NCBI RefSeq assembly: GCF_008801925.2
Contig: NZ_CP062804.1
Location: forward strand, 558,001-622,000
DNA from: Cupriavidus basilensis
Lineage (GTDB): Bacteria; Pseudomonadota; Gammaproteobacteria; Burkholderiales; Burkholderiaceae
DNA length: 64,000 nt
Direction: 5' to 3'
This document shows positions 43,728 through 51,824 of this stretch, piece after piece; the first letter of the stretch is position 1, and every line of letters starts with the position of its first letter. The notes beneath the pieces are model-generated. The model was not told the DNA's origin. It made no database searches and was given only the letters and a program-made list of their open reading frames with translations. The position numbers and the translations under genes are program-made.

Positions 43728-44612
43728 ATGCATAGCAGAAAGACCATCATTACCTGCGCCGTCACCGGCAATATCGTTACCCCGGCGCAACATCCCGGCC
43801 TGCCGGTGACGCCGGCGCAGATCGCCACGGCGGCGCTGGAGGCGGCCGAGGCGGGCGCGGCCGCAGCCCACATCCATGTGCGCGACCCCGAGACCGGGCG
43901 CCCATCGATGGCGCTCGAGTACTACGCCGAGGTGATCGAGCTGATCCGCAAGCGCAACAAGGCACTCATCATCAACCTGACCACCGGCCCGGGCGGGCGC
44001 TTCGTGCCGGGCGAGGACGAACCCCGCAACGCCGGCCCGGGCACCACGCTGGTCCGCCCGGAAGTGCGCGTCGCGCATATCGCCGCGCTGCGCCCCGATG
44101 TGTGTTCACTGGACCTCAACACCATGAATTCCGGTGCGGACGTGGTCATCAACACGCCCCGGAACGTGCGCAAGATGGCGGCCATCATCCGCGAGGCGGG
44201 CGTCATGCCGGAGCTTGAAATCTTCGACTCCGGCGACCTCCACATGGCGCGCGACTTCATCCAGGAAGGCGTGCTGGACGGCCCCGGCCTGTGGACCTTC
44301 GTGCTCGGCGTGAAATACGGTTTCGCGGCCACGCCGGAGACCTTGTTCTACGCGCGCAATATGCTGCCGCCGGGCGCGCACTGGTCCGCCTTCGGCGTTG
44401 GCCGGGCGGAGTTCCCGATCGTGGCGCAGGCGTGGCTGGCGGGCGGGCATGTCCGGGTTGGCCTGGAGGACAACATCTACTTGGAAAAGGGCGTGCTCGC
44501 GCCGGATAACGCAGCGCTGGTCGCCAAGGCGCGCGACATCATCAAATCGCTGGGCGGCGCGCTGGCGTCGCCACACGAGGCCCGGGCCACGCTCGGCCTG
44601 CGGGCGGCATGA
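43728..44612 (+). CDS. BKACE-family beta-keto acid cleavage enzyme (DUF849)
   Basis: A 294-residue DUF849 protein, the family of 3-keto-5-aminohexanoate cleavage enzyme. TCAVTGN and AAHIHVRDPETG supply the zinc-binding histidines (HIH) and the N-terminal strand; LDLNTMNSG, LEIFDSGD and VGLEDNIYLEKGVLA form the rest of the TIM-barrel site. BKACEs condense a beta-keto acid with acetyl-CoA and release acetoacetate plus a new CoA ester. In this operon 3-oxoadipate would be a fitting substrate, giving succinyl-CoA and acetoacetate; this is inference. Confidence 0.88.
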   Translation: MHSRKTIITCAVTGNIVTPAQHPGLPVTPAQIATAALEAAEAGAAAAHIHVRDPETGRPSMALEYYAEVIELIRKRNKALIINLTTGPGGRFVPGEDEPRNAGPGTTLVRPEVRVAHIAALRPDVCSLDLNTMNSGADVVINTPRNVRKMAAIIREAGVMPELEIFDSGDLHMARDFIQEGVLDGPGLWTFVLGVKYGFAATPETLFYARNMLPPGAHWSAFGVGRAEFPIVAQAWLAGGHVRVGLEDNIYLEKGVLAPDNAALVAKARDIIKSLGGALASPHEARATLGLRAA

Positions 44613-44625
44613 ACGAACAGGCCAG

Positions 44626-44661
44626 CACATACACAAGCACATACACATACACATACACATA
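44626..44661. repeat. hexanucleotide CACATA microsatellite before the next gene
   Basis: Six CACATA-type units (the second is CACAAG) fill most of the 61-base space between the BKACE stop and the next start, followed by CATCACATCATC and ATG. There is no Shine-Dalgarno for the downstream gene, so this AC-rich, unstructured leader takes its place. Copy-number changes could alter expression. Confidence 0.8.
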
Positions 44662-44673
44662 CATCACATCATC

Positions 44674-45651
44674 ATGAACACTATCCGCGTCTCCCAGAAG
44701 GCAGCGAACATCGACGCGCTGCAACTCGAGTTCGTCGGCATTCCCAAGCCCGTGCCCGGCTCCGGCCAATGCGTCATCGAAGTCGCCAGCGCGGGCGTCA
44801 ACCCGAGCGATGTCAAGGCCACGCTGGGTTTGATGCCGCACGCCGTATGGCCGCGTGTCCCCGGCCGCGACTACGCCGGCGTGGTGGTGGACGGCCCCGC
44901 GCACCTGCTGGGCAAGGAAGTCTGGGGCAGCGGCGGCGAGCTTGGCATTCGCCGCGATGGCACGCACAGCCGCTATCTGACGCTCGACGTTGCCGCGGTG
45001 CGCGAGAAGCCCGCCAATGTGACTTTGCAAGAAGCCGGCGCGGTTGGCGTGCCGTTTGTCACCGCCTATGAGGGCCTGCGCCGCGCTGGCCTGCCGAAGG
45101 CCGGCAGCGTGGTGCTGGTGTGCGGCGGCAACGGCAAGGTTGGCCAGGCTACCATCCAGATTGCCACCGCGCTGGGCGCGCGCGTCTTCGCCGTGGAACG
45201 CGAGGCCGGGCCGTTTCGCGGCCACGCCAGCAGCACCGTGCGCATGCTGGACGCCAGCCGCGACAACATCGCCGAAGTGGTGCGCAACGAGACCGACGGG
45301 CACGGCGCGGATATCGTCTACAACACGGTCGGCAGCCCATACTTCGAGCAAGCCAACAAGGCCATGGCGATCGGTGCCGCGCAGATCTTCATCTCGACCA
45401 TCGACCGCGCCGTGCCGTTCGACATCTTCGCCTTCTACCGCGGGCAGCATACGTATGTGGGCATCGACACACTAGCCATGGACAGCATCGCTTGCGCGGC
45501 GGTCTTCGATCAGCTCGGCCCCATGTTCGCGGCCGGGCAGCTCAGGCCCTTCCCGGTGCACGCGGACTACACCTTCGCGCTGGCGCGCGCCGCCGAGGCT
45601 TACCGCGCGGTGCTGCAAGGCGCCCCGGAACGTGTGGTGCTGATGCCATGA
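44674..45651 (+). CDS. quinone-oxidoreductase-like zinc-free MDR protein
   Basis: A 325-residue medium-chain dehydrogenase/reductase. The GroES-like domain contains VIEVASAGVNPSDVKATLG, and the Rossmann part has VLVCGGNGKVGQATIQIA. No catalytic-zinc cysteine/histidine set or structural four-cysteine lobe is seen, so it belongs to the QOR-type branch and would reduce quinones or activated enones with NADPH. Start ATG 44674 is chosen from alignment of the N-terminus; the leader is a CACATA repeat rather than a ribosome site. The end overlaps the next gene by four bases. Confidence 0.85.
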   Translation: MNTIRVSQKAANIDALQLEFVGIPKPVPGSGQCVIEVASAGVNPSDVKATLGLMPHAVWPRVPGRDYAGVVVDGPAHLLGKEVWGSGGELGIRRDGTHSRYLTLDVAAVREKPANVTLQEAGAVGVPFVTAYEGLRRAGLPKAGSVVLVCGGNGKVGQATIQIATALGARVFAVEREAGPFRGHASSTVRMLDASRDNIAEVVRNETDGHGADIVYNTVGSPYFEQANKAMAIGAAQIFISTIDRAVPFDIFAFYRGQHTYVGIDTLAMDSIACAAVFDQLGPMFAAGQLRPFPVHADYTFALARAAEAYRAVLQGAPERVVLMP

Positions 45652-45986
45652 ACACGACCCGGTTCGCCGCCGCGCCGGCCTATTTCCCGCCCGGCCACGA
45701 GGGCATGGGCTGCCTGCGCCTGCAGGGGTTTGAGGCCGGGCCGTCGGCGTCGCTCTGGCTCGGTGTCTCGGTGATCCTGCCGGGCGGCCATACCGGGCTG
45801 GATGCCTCGCCCATGGAAAAGCACTATGTGGTGCTGGAGGGGGAAGTCACCATCAGCAACGGGGAGCAGGTCGCGCGTCTGTCGCAGTACGACTCGGTCT
45901 GCCTGGCGCCGGGTGAAGCCCGCAAGGTGGAGAATCCCGGCAACCGTCCCGCCATGCTGCTGCTGGCCATGCCGTATCCGCCTTGA
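45648..45986 (+). CDS. cupin-domain protein
   Basis: A 112-residue cupin, coupled to the preceding gene by an ATGA overlap. GGHTGLDASPMEKHYVVLEGE and LAPGEARKVENPGNRPA are the two cupin motifs, with His residues (HTG, KHY) and Glu for a metal. It may be a small isomerase, hydrolase or sensor for the pathway. Last gene of the dioxygenase operon. Confidence 0.8.
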   Translation: MNTTRFAAAPAYFPPGHEGMGCLRLQGFEAGPSASLWLGVSVILPGGHTGLDASPMEKHYVVLEGEVTISNGEQVARLSQYDSVCLAPGEARKVENPGNRPAMLLLAMPYPP

Positions 45987-46000
45987 ACTTTTACTTTGCT

Positions 46001-46014
46001 TGCAAACGTTTGCA
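46001..46014. promoter_or_regulatory. LacI-type operator TGCAAACGTTTGCA, second copy
   Basis: Perfect copy of the palindrome at 41919, placed 14 bases after the cupin stop and 62 before the porin start. It probably controls the porin/Bug receptor pair. Confidence 0.8.
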
Positions 46015-46076
46015 AATGCTTCAAATTGACCAGACGGACGCGCCACGCCGCGAATCCGCAATAGGGGAAGAGAGAT

Positions 46077-47264
46077 ATGGGAAATGCCTGGAGGCATAGG
46101 AGGCACCGGTTGCATGGGTGGCAGGAGACAACAAAGGACAGCGCGGCGAGCCCCGCGCCTCGGCACCGGTGGCCGGGCCTGATGGCTGGCGCCGGGGCGC
46201 TCGCCGTGGTGGCGGTGTGCGGGCCCGCTCATGCGCAATCCACGGTAACGGTCTATGGGCGGCTCAACACCAGCATCGAGTATTCGCGCGCCAGCACCGC
46301 CACCGACGGCGCCGTGCTGGGCGGCACCGGACGGCTGACCAATAACCGGTCGGTCTTCGGCTTGCGGGGCGAAGAGGGCCTTGGCGGCTCTCTCAAGGCA
46401 ATCTGGCAGATCGAGAGCAACCTGTCGATCGATAACGGGGCCGGGCAGATTGCGGGACGAAACTCTCGCATTGGTTTGAGCGGTGACTACGGTACGTTTT
46501 TCATGGGGCACTGGACCACGCCCTACACCGAAGCCACCATGGAATACGACCCCTATTACCCGACCACCGCCGGGTATATGGCGCTGATCAGCAACGGCTC
46601 GGCATCGAGCACCAACAACATCCAGGACACGCACTCCTTCGATCGCCGCGAGCAGAACATCGTGCAATACCGCAGCCCGGAATGGAGAGGCTTGCGCGCG
46701 GGGGTGGGCTGGGGCGTGCCCGAGGAAAAGCTCACCACGCCGCGCAACCCGGCGCTCTACTCGTTCGCCACCACCTATGACCGCGGGCCGCTCAACGTGG
46801 CGCTGGCCTACGAGATACACCAGCACTACCAGACGGCGGGCCGCAACGACGATGCCATCAAGGTGGGCGTGTCCTACCAGTTCGCCAGCACCAAGGTCTC
46901 CGCCCTGTATGAGCGGCTGCACTACCGCACCGCCACGGGTGACCTGACGCGCAACGGGTACTACACCTCGGTGGTGCAAAAGCTCGGGCCCGGCAGCATC
47001 AGGCTGGGTTTCGCGCTAGCCAGCAACGGCGCCGGCAATGCCACCGAGACGGTGGGGTTTTTTCGCAGCGGCGCGCAGACCGGCGCCACCCAGTTCACGG
47101 TCGGCTATGACTACCCGCTGTCAAAGCGCACCGCGCTCTTTACCTACTACAGCCGCATCAACAACAGGAAAAACGCTATCTACGACTTCGCCATCAACAG
47201 CCTCGGCGTTTCGGCAGGCGCCGATCCGCAAACCTTTGCGCTAGGCATGCGCCACAACTTCTAA
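46077..47264 (+). CDS. outer-membrane porin (Gram-negative trimeric type)
   Basis: A 395-residue porin. It has a long N-terminal region before the hydrophobic signal core (GLMAGAGALAVVAVCGPAHAQ, cleavage near residue 53), then STVTVYGRLNTSIEY, SVFGLRGEEGLGG and GRNSRIGLSG. The C-terminus ends GMRHNF, the outer-membrane sorting signal. AGGGGAAGAG before ATG 46077 fixes the start and keeps the 30-residue extension ahead of the signal. It probably admits the aromatic or phenolic substrate. Confidence 0.88.
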   Translation: MGNAWRHRRHRLHGWQETTKDSAASPAPRHRWPGLMAGAGALAVVAVCGPAHAQSTVTVYGRLNTSIEYSRASTATDGAVLGGTGRLTNNRSVFGLRGEEGLGGSLKAIWQIESNLSIDNGAGQIAGRNSRIGLSGDYGTFFMGHWTTPYTEATMEYDPYYPTTAGYMALISNGSASSTNNIQDTHSFDRREQNIVQYRSPEWRGLRAGVGWGVPEEKLTTPRNPALYSFATTYDRGPLNVALAYEIHQHYQTAGRNDDAIKVGVSYQFASTKVSALYERLHYRTATGDLTRNGYYTSVVQKLGPGSIRLGFALASNGAGNATETVGFFRSGAQTGATQFTVGYDYPLSKRTALFTYYSRINNRKNAIYDFAINSLGVSAGADPQTFALGMRHNF

Positions 47265-47344
47265 CCCTCGAACCTGACCATCGCGCCGCCCAGCCCCGGC
47301 CGGACCACGATCCGGCCGGACCCGAGGCGGTGGAGGAGACAACC

Positions 47345-48313
47345 GTGATTCGAAACATCCTGCTGTGCGCCACCCTCGCGGTGAGCGCCGGGGGCGCGCT
47401 CGCCCAGCCGCCCCAGTATCCCGCCAAGCCGATCCGCCTGGTGGTGCCATTCTCATCCGGCAGCGCGACCGACATCCTCGCCCGCATCGTTGGCAACAAG
47501 CTGGGCGAATCCGGCCGCTACCAGATGATCGTGGAGAACCGGCCCGGTGCGGGCGGCACGCTCGGCGCGGGGCTGGTCGCCAAGGCCGCGCCGGATGGCT
47601 ACACCCTGATCCTGGTATCGGTCGGGCATGCCATCAATGCCACGCTTTATCCCAAGCTGTCGTACGACACCGTCAAGGACTTCGCGCCGGTGACGCTGGT
47701 GGCGACGGTGCCCAACGTGCTGGTGGTAAACAGCGCCAGCAAGCTGGGTTCGGTCAAGGACGTGGTGGCAGCGGCCAAGGCCAAGCCTGGCACGATGAAC
47801 TTCGATTCCGCCGGGTCCGGCAGCTCGACGCACCTGAGCGGGGAGTTGTTCAAGATGGAAGCCGGCGTGGATATCGCGCACATTCCTTACAAGGGCACGG
47901 GCGAGGCGCTCACCGATGTCATGGCGGGCCGTGTCGACCTGATGTTTGCGCCCACTGTCTCCGCCATGCCGTTCGTGCGCCAGGGCAAGCTCAAGGCGCT
48001 GGCGGTGACCACACCGAAGCGGGCTACCGCCTTGCCGGACATCCCGACGGTGGCGGAGTCGGGCTTGCCGGGTTACGCCTTCGAGTCATGGTTCGGTGTG
48101 CTGGCGCCCGCGGGCACACCCAAGGAGATCGTGGCCGCGCTCAATGGCGAGATCGCCAAGGCGCTGGCCACGCCCGAGGTGCGCGAGCGGCTGTCGGTGC
48201 AAGGCGCCGAAGCGCGCACGTCCACGCCGCAGGAGTTCGAGCGCTATATCAAGGCGGAGATCGCCAAGCTGGCGCCGGTGGTGCGGCAGTCCGGCGTGCA
48301 GGCCGGGCAGTAG
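47345..48313 (+). CDS. Bug/TctC-family periplasmic solute receptor
   Basis: A 322-residue receptor with signal peptide (IRNILLCATLAVSAGGALAQ). It has the family motifs VVPFSSGSATDILAR, IVENRPGAGGTLG, FDSAGSGSSTHL and HIPYKGTGEAL. The start is GTG 47345, because GGAGGAG lies seven bases upstream; an earlier in-frame GTG contains that ribosome site. It is cotranscribed with the porin upstream and followed by the LacI regulator. Confidence 0.9.
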   Translation: MIRNILLCATLAVSAGGALAQPPQYPAKPIRLVVPFSSGSATDILARIVGNKLGESGRYQMIVENRPGAGGTLGAGLVAKAAPDGYTLILVSVGHAINATLYPKLSYDTVKDFAPVTLVATVPNVLVVNSASKLGSVKDVVAAAKAKPGTMNFDSAGSGSSTHLSGELFKMEAGVDIAHIPYKGTGEALTDVMAGRVDLMFAPTVSAMPFVRQGKLKALAVTTPKRATALPDIPTVAESGLPGYAFESWFGVLAPAGTPKEIVAALNGEIAKALATPEVRERLSVQGAEARTSTPQEFERYIKAEIAKLAPVVRQSGVQAGQ

Positions 48314-48412
48314 GAGGCGCGCGGGAAGGTTGGCAGGCAAGCGGGCCCGGCGCGTGCGTCTTCGCTTAAAATGGCATGTTCTCACTCACCACACACCAGC
48401 CCTCCTGCCCGC

Positions 48413-49441
48413 ATGGACCAGCGCAAGCGCATTACCCTGAAGGACCTGGCGGCGAAGGCGGATGTCCATTACTCCACCGTTTCCCGGGTGATGAACGCCG
48501 CCACGCGGCACCTGGTCGCCGATGAGGTGGCCGAGCGCATCCTGCGCATGGCCGACGAGCTCGGTTTCCGGCCCAACCGCATCGCCGCCGGGCTGCGCAC
48601 CAAGCGCTCCGGGCTCATCGGCGTGGTGCTGCCGGATATCTCCAACCCCGTGTTCCCGCCGATCCTGGCCGGGCTCGAGGGCGTGCTGGCCTCGCATGGC
48701 TATGTGCCCATCGTGGTCAATGTAGGCGCCGACAAGACGCGCCAGCGTTTTGTCATCGACCAGATGATGGGCCGCCAGGTCGACGGCCTGATCCTGGCGA
48801 CCGCCGAGCGCGAGGATGCCGTGCTGGACTACTGCGTCAAGCAGCACATCCCCGTGGTGATGGTCAATCGCGGCGAAGATCTCGGCCGGGTGCCCTGCGT
48901 GGTGAGCGACAACCTGCTCGGGATGCGGCTCGCCGTCGATCATCTGGTGGCGCTCGGGCATCGCCGCATTGGCCATATCGCCGGGCCGGACTCGCTGTCC
49001 ACCGGCCACCAGCGCAAGCAGGGTTTTATCGATGCGGTGCGCCGGCACAAGCTGCGCAAGAACGAATGGGCGATCGTGGAAGCGGCAAGCTACGGCCGCG
49101 AAGCGGGGCGCGAAGCGTGCCGCGCGCTGCTGGCGCAGTTTCCCGCGCTGACCGCGATCGCCGCGGGCAACGACCTGGTGGCGCTGGGATGCTATGACTA
49201 CCTGCGCGAGGCCGGGATTGCATGCCCCGCGCGCGTCTCGGTGATCGGCCACAACGATATGCCCTTTGTCGATGCGCTCACGCCCGCGCTCACCACCATC
49301 CGGATTGCCGTTCACGAGATGGGCGTGCAGGCGGCGACGCTGCTGCTGGCGCGCATCGAGAACGCGAAGGCCGAGGCTGCCAGCGTGGTGCTCCGCCCGG
49401 AGCTGATCGTACGCGGCTCGACGGCGCCGCCGGCGCACTAG
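48413..49441 (+). CDS. LacI-family transcriptional regulator of the aromatic pathway
   Basis: A 342-residue LacI/GalR regulator. The HTH and hinge are ITLKDLAAKADVHYSTVSRV and LGFRPNRIAAGLRTKRSG. The ligand domain shows the usual IGVVLPDISNPVF, GADIGHIAGP-type and GNDLVALGCYDYLREAGI segments. Its operator is likely TGCAAACGTTTGCA, found three times nearby and not elsewhere that I noticed. LacI control of ring cleavage is less common than LysR or IclR control. The start at 48413 fits the family length; an in-frame ATG at 48371 is an alternative. No ribosome site is obvious for either. Confidence 0.88.
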   Translation: MDQRKRITLKDLAAKADVHYSTVSRVMNAATRHLVADEVAERILRMADELGFRPNRIAAGLRTKRSGLIGVVLPDISNPVFPPILAGLEGVLASHGYVPIVVNVGADKTRQRFVIDQMMGRQVDGLILATAEREDAVLDYCVKQHIPVVMVNRGEDLGRVPCVVSDNLLGMRLAVDHLVALGHRRIGHIAGPDSLSTGHQRKQGFIDAVRRHKLRKNEWAIVEAASYGREAGREACRALLAQFPALTAIAAGNDLVALGCYDYLREAGIACPARVSVIGHNDMPFVDALTPALTTIRIAVHEMGVQAATLLLARIENAKAEAASVVLRPELIVRGSTAPPAH

Positions 49442-49603
49442 GCGGCTCGCGCAGGCGAGCAACCCGCATCTTCCGGGAATCGCAACGGTGGTCAACTACA
49501 CATCCTTGTAGTGGGCACGGGTCATCGGCTTCAAAGCCATGCGCAGCAAGGGCTGCAGGTCATTTTTGAGTTGTGCGGATCCGGCGCGCCGATGTTTTCG
49601 GCC

Positions 49604-49631
49604 TTGATCTTTCGGTGTTTTAATCCATAAT
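49604..49631 (+). promoter_or_regulatory. sigma-70-like promoter of the two-component operon
   Basis: TTGATC (49604-49609) and CATAAT (49626-49631) are 16 bases apart and directly abut the LacI-type palindrome, exactly as at 41892-41919. Confidence 0.55.
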
Positions 49632-49644
49632 GCAAACGTTTGCA
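49631..49644. promoter_or_regulatory. LacI-type operator TGCAAACGTTTGCA, third copy
   Basis: Identical to the palindromes at 41919 and 46001. It lies about 277 bases before the response regulator start, overlapping the promoter's -10 end. Confidence 0.8.
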
Positions 49645-49860
49645 GAATCGACGCGAGGCACCCGGCATCAACCGGAATTGTGAGGCTGGCGAGGTGTCCT
49701 TTGCATGGGCTCACGCCCCGGCTACACCCAGGGACGGCCGTGTACACCCCTGGACAATGGCCGGCCTCATGCGGATAGGGAAGAATCGCGCTGCCCGCCA
49801 GGCAGGTTGGCGCATCTCGCGTTGCCGTTTTTTCCCGGAGTTTGAGAATAGAGGATTCAA

Positions 49861-49899
49861 ATGATCGTCGCATGCCTTTTTCCCAGGTGCCGGGCATAG
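49861..49899 (+). CDS. possible 12-residue leader peptide
   Basis: ATG 49861 with GAGGA five bases upstream opens a 13-codon frame (MIVACLFPRCRA) ending TAG 49899, nine bases before the response-regulator start. Two Cys and two Arg codons occur near its end. Translation of this short ORF could set up translation of the next gene. Only the ribosome site and position support it. Confidence 0.3.
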   Translation: MIVACLFPRCRA

Positions 49900-49907
49900 G
49901 ACGCGGC

Positions 49908-50579
49908 ATGACGATATCCGGCAGCTATCCCAGTCCCGGCGGCGCCTGGCTCGTCGACGACGGCGTGGTGCTGGTCGTTGACGATGACGCGGCCTTGCGC
50001 GATGGCATTGCCAGCCTGTTCCGCTCGATGGACATCCAGGTCAGGACCTTTGCCTCGGCGGCCGAGTTCCTGTGCTTTCCGATTCCCGATGTGCCGTGCT
50101 GCCTGGTGCTGGATGTACGCCTCAGGGGGGCCAGCGGGCTGGAGCTGCAGGCCATGCTGGCCGAGGTGGGCTGCCCGGTGCCGGTGGTGTTTATCTCTGG
50201 CCACGCGGACGTTGCCATGTCGGTCATGGCGATGCGGGCCGGCGCAACGCACTTCCTGACCAAGCCGTTCCGCGACCAGGACCTGCTCGATGCGGTGACG
50301 GAAGCCATTGGCAGGGACGTGCAGCGGCGCGCTTGCGAGCGGCGCGGGCGCGAACTGAAGGCTGCGTTCGAGACGCTGACATCGCGCGAGCGCGAAGTCA
50401 TGGCACTGGCGGCGGCGGGCCTGATGAACAAGCAGATTGCCGACGATGTGGGCCTGAGCACGGTCACGGTCAAGATCCACCGCGCGCAGGCCATGAAGAA
50501 GATGGGCGCGCGGACCTTTGCCGACCTGGTGGTGATGGCGCACGTGCTTGGCCTGACCAACGCGGCGGCGCAGGCGTGA
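49908..50579 (+). CDS. FixJ/NarL-type response regulator
   Basis: A 223-residue response regulator. The receiver domain has the acidic cluster VVDDDAAL at 24-31, the phospho-acceptor Asp69 (CLVLDVRLRG), the Ser switch (FISGHAD) and conserved Lys (FLTKPF). The LuxR-type HTH is LTSREREVMALAAAGLMNKQ to VTVKIHRAQAMKKMGA. I use ATG 49908 (AGGA eight bases upstream); ATG 49872 and TTG 49842 are in frame but overlap the leader peptide. Its kinase follows with an overlapping GTG. Confidence 0.88.
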   Translation: MTISGSYPSPGGAWLVDDGVVLVVDDDAALRDGIASLFRSMDIQVRTFASAAEFLCFPIPDVPCCLVLDVRLRGASGLELQAMLAEVGCPVPVVFISGHADVAMSVMAMRAGATHFLTKPFRDQDLLDAVTEAIGRDVQRRACERRGRELKAAFETLTSREREVMALAAAGLMNKQIADDVGLSTVTVKIHRAQAMKKMGARTFADLVVMAHVLGLTNAAAQA

Positions 50580-50584
50580 TCACG

Positions 50585-51775
50585 ATGCGCAGACCCTATC
50601 ATCCGCGTCATTCGCTGCGCAAAGGCAGCTTGGGCAACGCCCGTGCGAGGCGGCGCGGCCTGCATGAAAGCGAGGCCTCCCTGGCCGAGGGCCAGCGCAT
50701 CAGCAAGACCGGCAGCTGGCAATGGTGGCCGGCGCGGCGCGAGATGCGCTGGTCGGCGGAGATGTACCGGCTCTTCGGGCTCGACCCCGCGCCTGGCGCA
50801 CCCGGCATGCACACCTTGGTAGCGATGATCCATGCCGGCGAGCGTGCCCGCGTGCTCGCCGGCATGGCTCGCGCCTGCAAGGAGGGCACGCCGTTCCAGC
50901 AGGAGTTCCGCATTCTGTGCCACAACGGCGAAGAAAAGCACCTCATCTGCGTGGGACAGCCGCGCCGGGGCAGCGAGCACAGCCTGGGCTTTGTCGGCAC
51001 CGTGGTCGATATCACGGAGCGCCGCCGCGCCGAGGAAGTGCTGCGCGTGGCGCAGGCGGAACTGGCGCATGTGTCGCGCGTCGCCGTGCTGGGCGAACTG
51101 ACGGCATCCATCGCGCACGAAGTCAGCCAGCCGCTGGCGGGCATCATCACGAATGGGGAAGCCTGCCTGCGCTGGCTGGACCGGGCGCAACCCAACCTGG
51201 AGGAGGCGCGCAGCGCGGTGCAGCGCATGATCAGTGAAGGCCGGCGCGCCAGCGCCGTCATCGGCCGCACGCGCGCGCTGGCGGCCAAGGGCGTACCGCA
51301 GCGCGCACCCGTGGACCTGGGCGCCGCCCTCGCTGAATCCCTGGCGCTGCTGATGCCCGAAATGGGCAACCAGGGCGTGGCGGTGTCCGCCCATGTGGTG
51401 CCGGGCTTGCCGGCGGTGCTGGGCGATCGCATCCAGCTGCAGCAGGTGCTGATCAACCTCCTGCTCAATGCCATGCAGGCCTGCGCGGCGGTGCCAGCCG
51501 GGCTGCGTTCGATCCTGGTGCGGTGCGAACGGCTCTGCGCCGCGCCGCCGCGGGTGCTCTGCACGGTGCAGGACACGGGCCCGGGCATCGCGCCGGCGAA
51601 CATCCCGAACCTGTTCGACGCCTTCTTTACCACCCGGCCGGAGGGTCTGGGCATGGGCTTGTCGATCTGCCGCTCGGTGGTGGAGTCGCACGGCGGGCGC
51701 ATCTGGGTCGACGAGCAGCCGGGTCCGGGCGCCACATTCCGTTTTACGCTGCCCGTGCGGGAAACGCGCTTATGA
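50585..51775 (+). CDS. soluble PAS-domain sensor histidine kinase
   Basis: A 396-residue kinase without membrane segments. A PAS_3-type domain spans about 30-145 (SWQWWPARREMRWSAEMYRL, EFRILCHNGEEKH, GTVVDITERRRAEE). The H-box is SIAHEVSQPLAGI, the N-box LINLLLNAMQA, and the ATP-lid motifs DTGPGI and GLGMGLSIC. GTG 50576, overlapping the response-regulator stop, is an alternative start. The FixL-like layout suggests sensing of a cytoplasmic signal such as a redox state or pathway intermediate. Confidence 0.88.
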   Translation: MRRPYHPRHSLRKGSLGNARARRRGLHESEASLAEGQRISKTGSWQWWPARREMRWSAEMYRLFGLDPAPGAPGMHTLVAMIHAGERARVLAGMARACKEGTPFQQEFRILCHNGEEKHLICVGQPRRGSEHSLGFVGTVVDITERRRAEEVLRVAQAELAHVSRVAVLGELTASIAHEVSQPLAGIITNGEACLRWLDRAQPNLEEARSAVQRMISEGRRASAVIGRTRALAAKGVPQRAPVDLGAALAESLALLMPEMGNQGVAVSAHVVPGLPAVLGDRIQLQQVLINLLLNAMQACAAVPAGLRSILVRCERLCAAPPRVLCTVQDTGPGIAPANIPNLFDAFFTTRPEGLGMGLSICRSVVESHGGRIWVDEQPGPGATFRFTLPVRETRL

Positions 51776-51824
51776 TTGGCGTCTGACAGATGCCATCCCG
51801 CGGCAGGAGCGGCGGTTTTCACAT

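Larger units (their letters stand above)
49442..49860. other. long leader region of the two-component operon
   Basis: About 420 bases hold the promoter and LacI operator (49604-49644), a CCAGGG/CCCTGG inverted repeat with 14-base spacer (49728-49753), and no gene. It is unusually long for this dense region and suggests a complex leader. Confidence 0.5.

Noticed and set aside
44613..44673. CACATA tract as a CRISPR-like array
   Set aside because: The units are six bases long with no spacers and no cas genes; it is a microsatellite.
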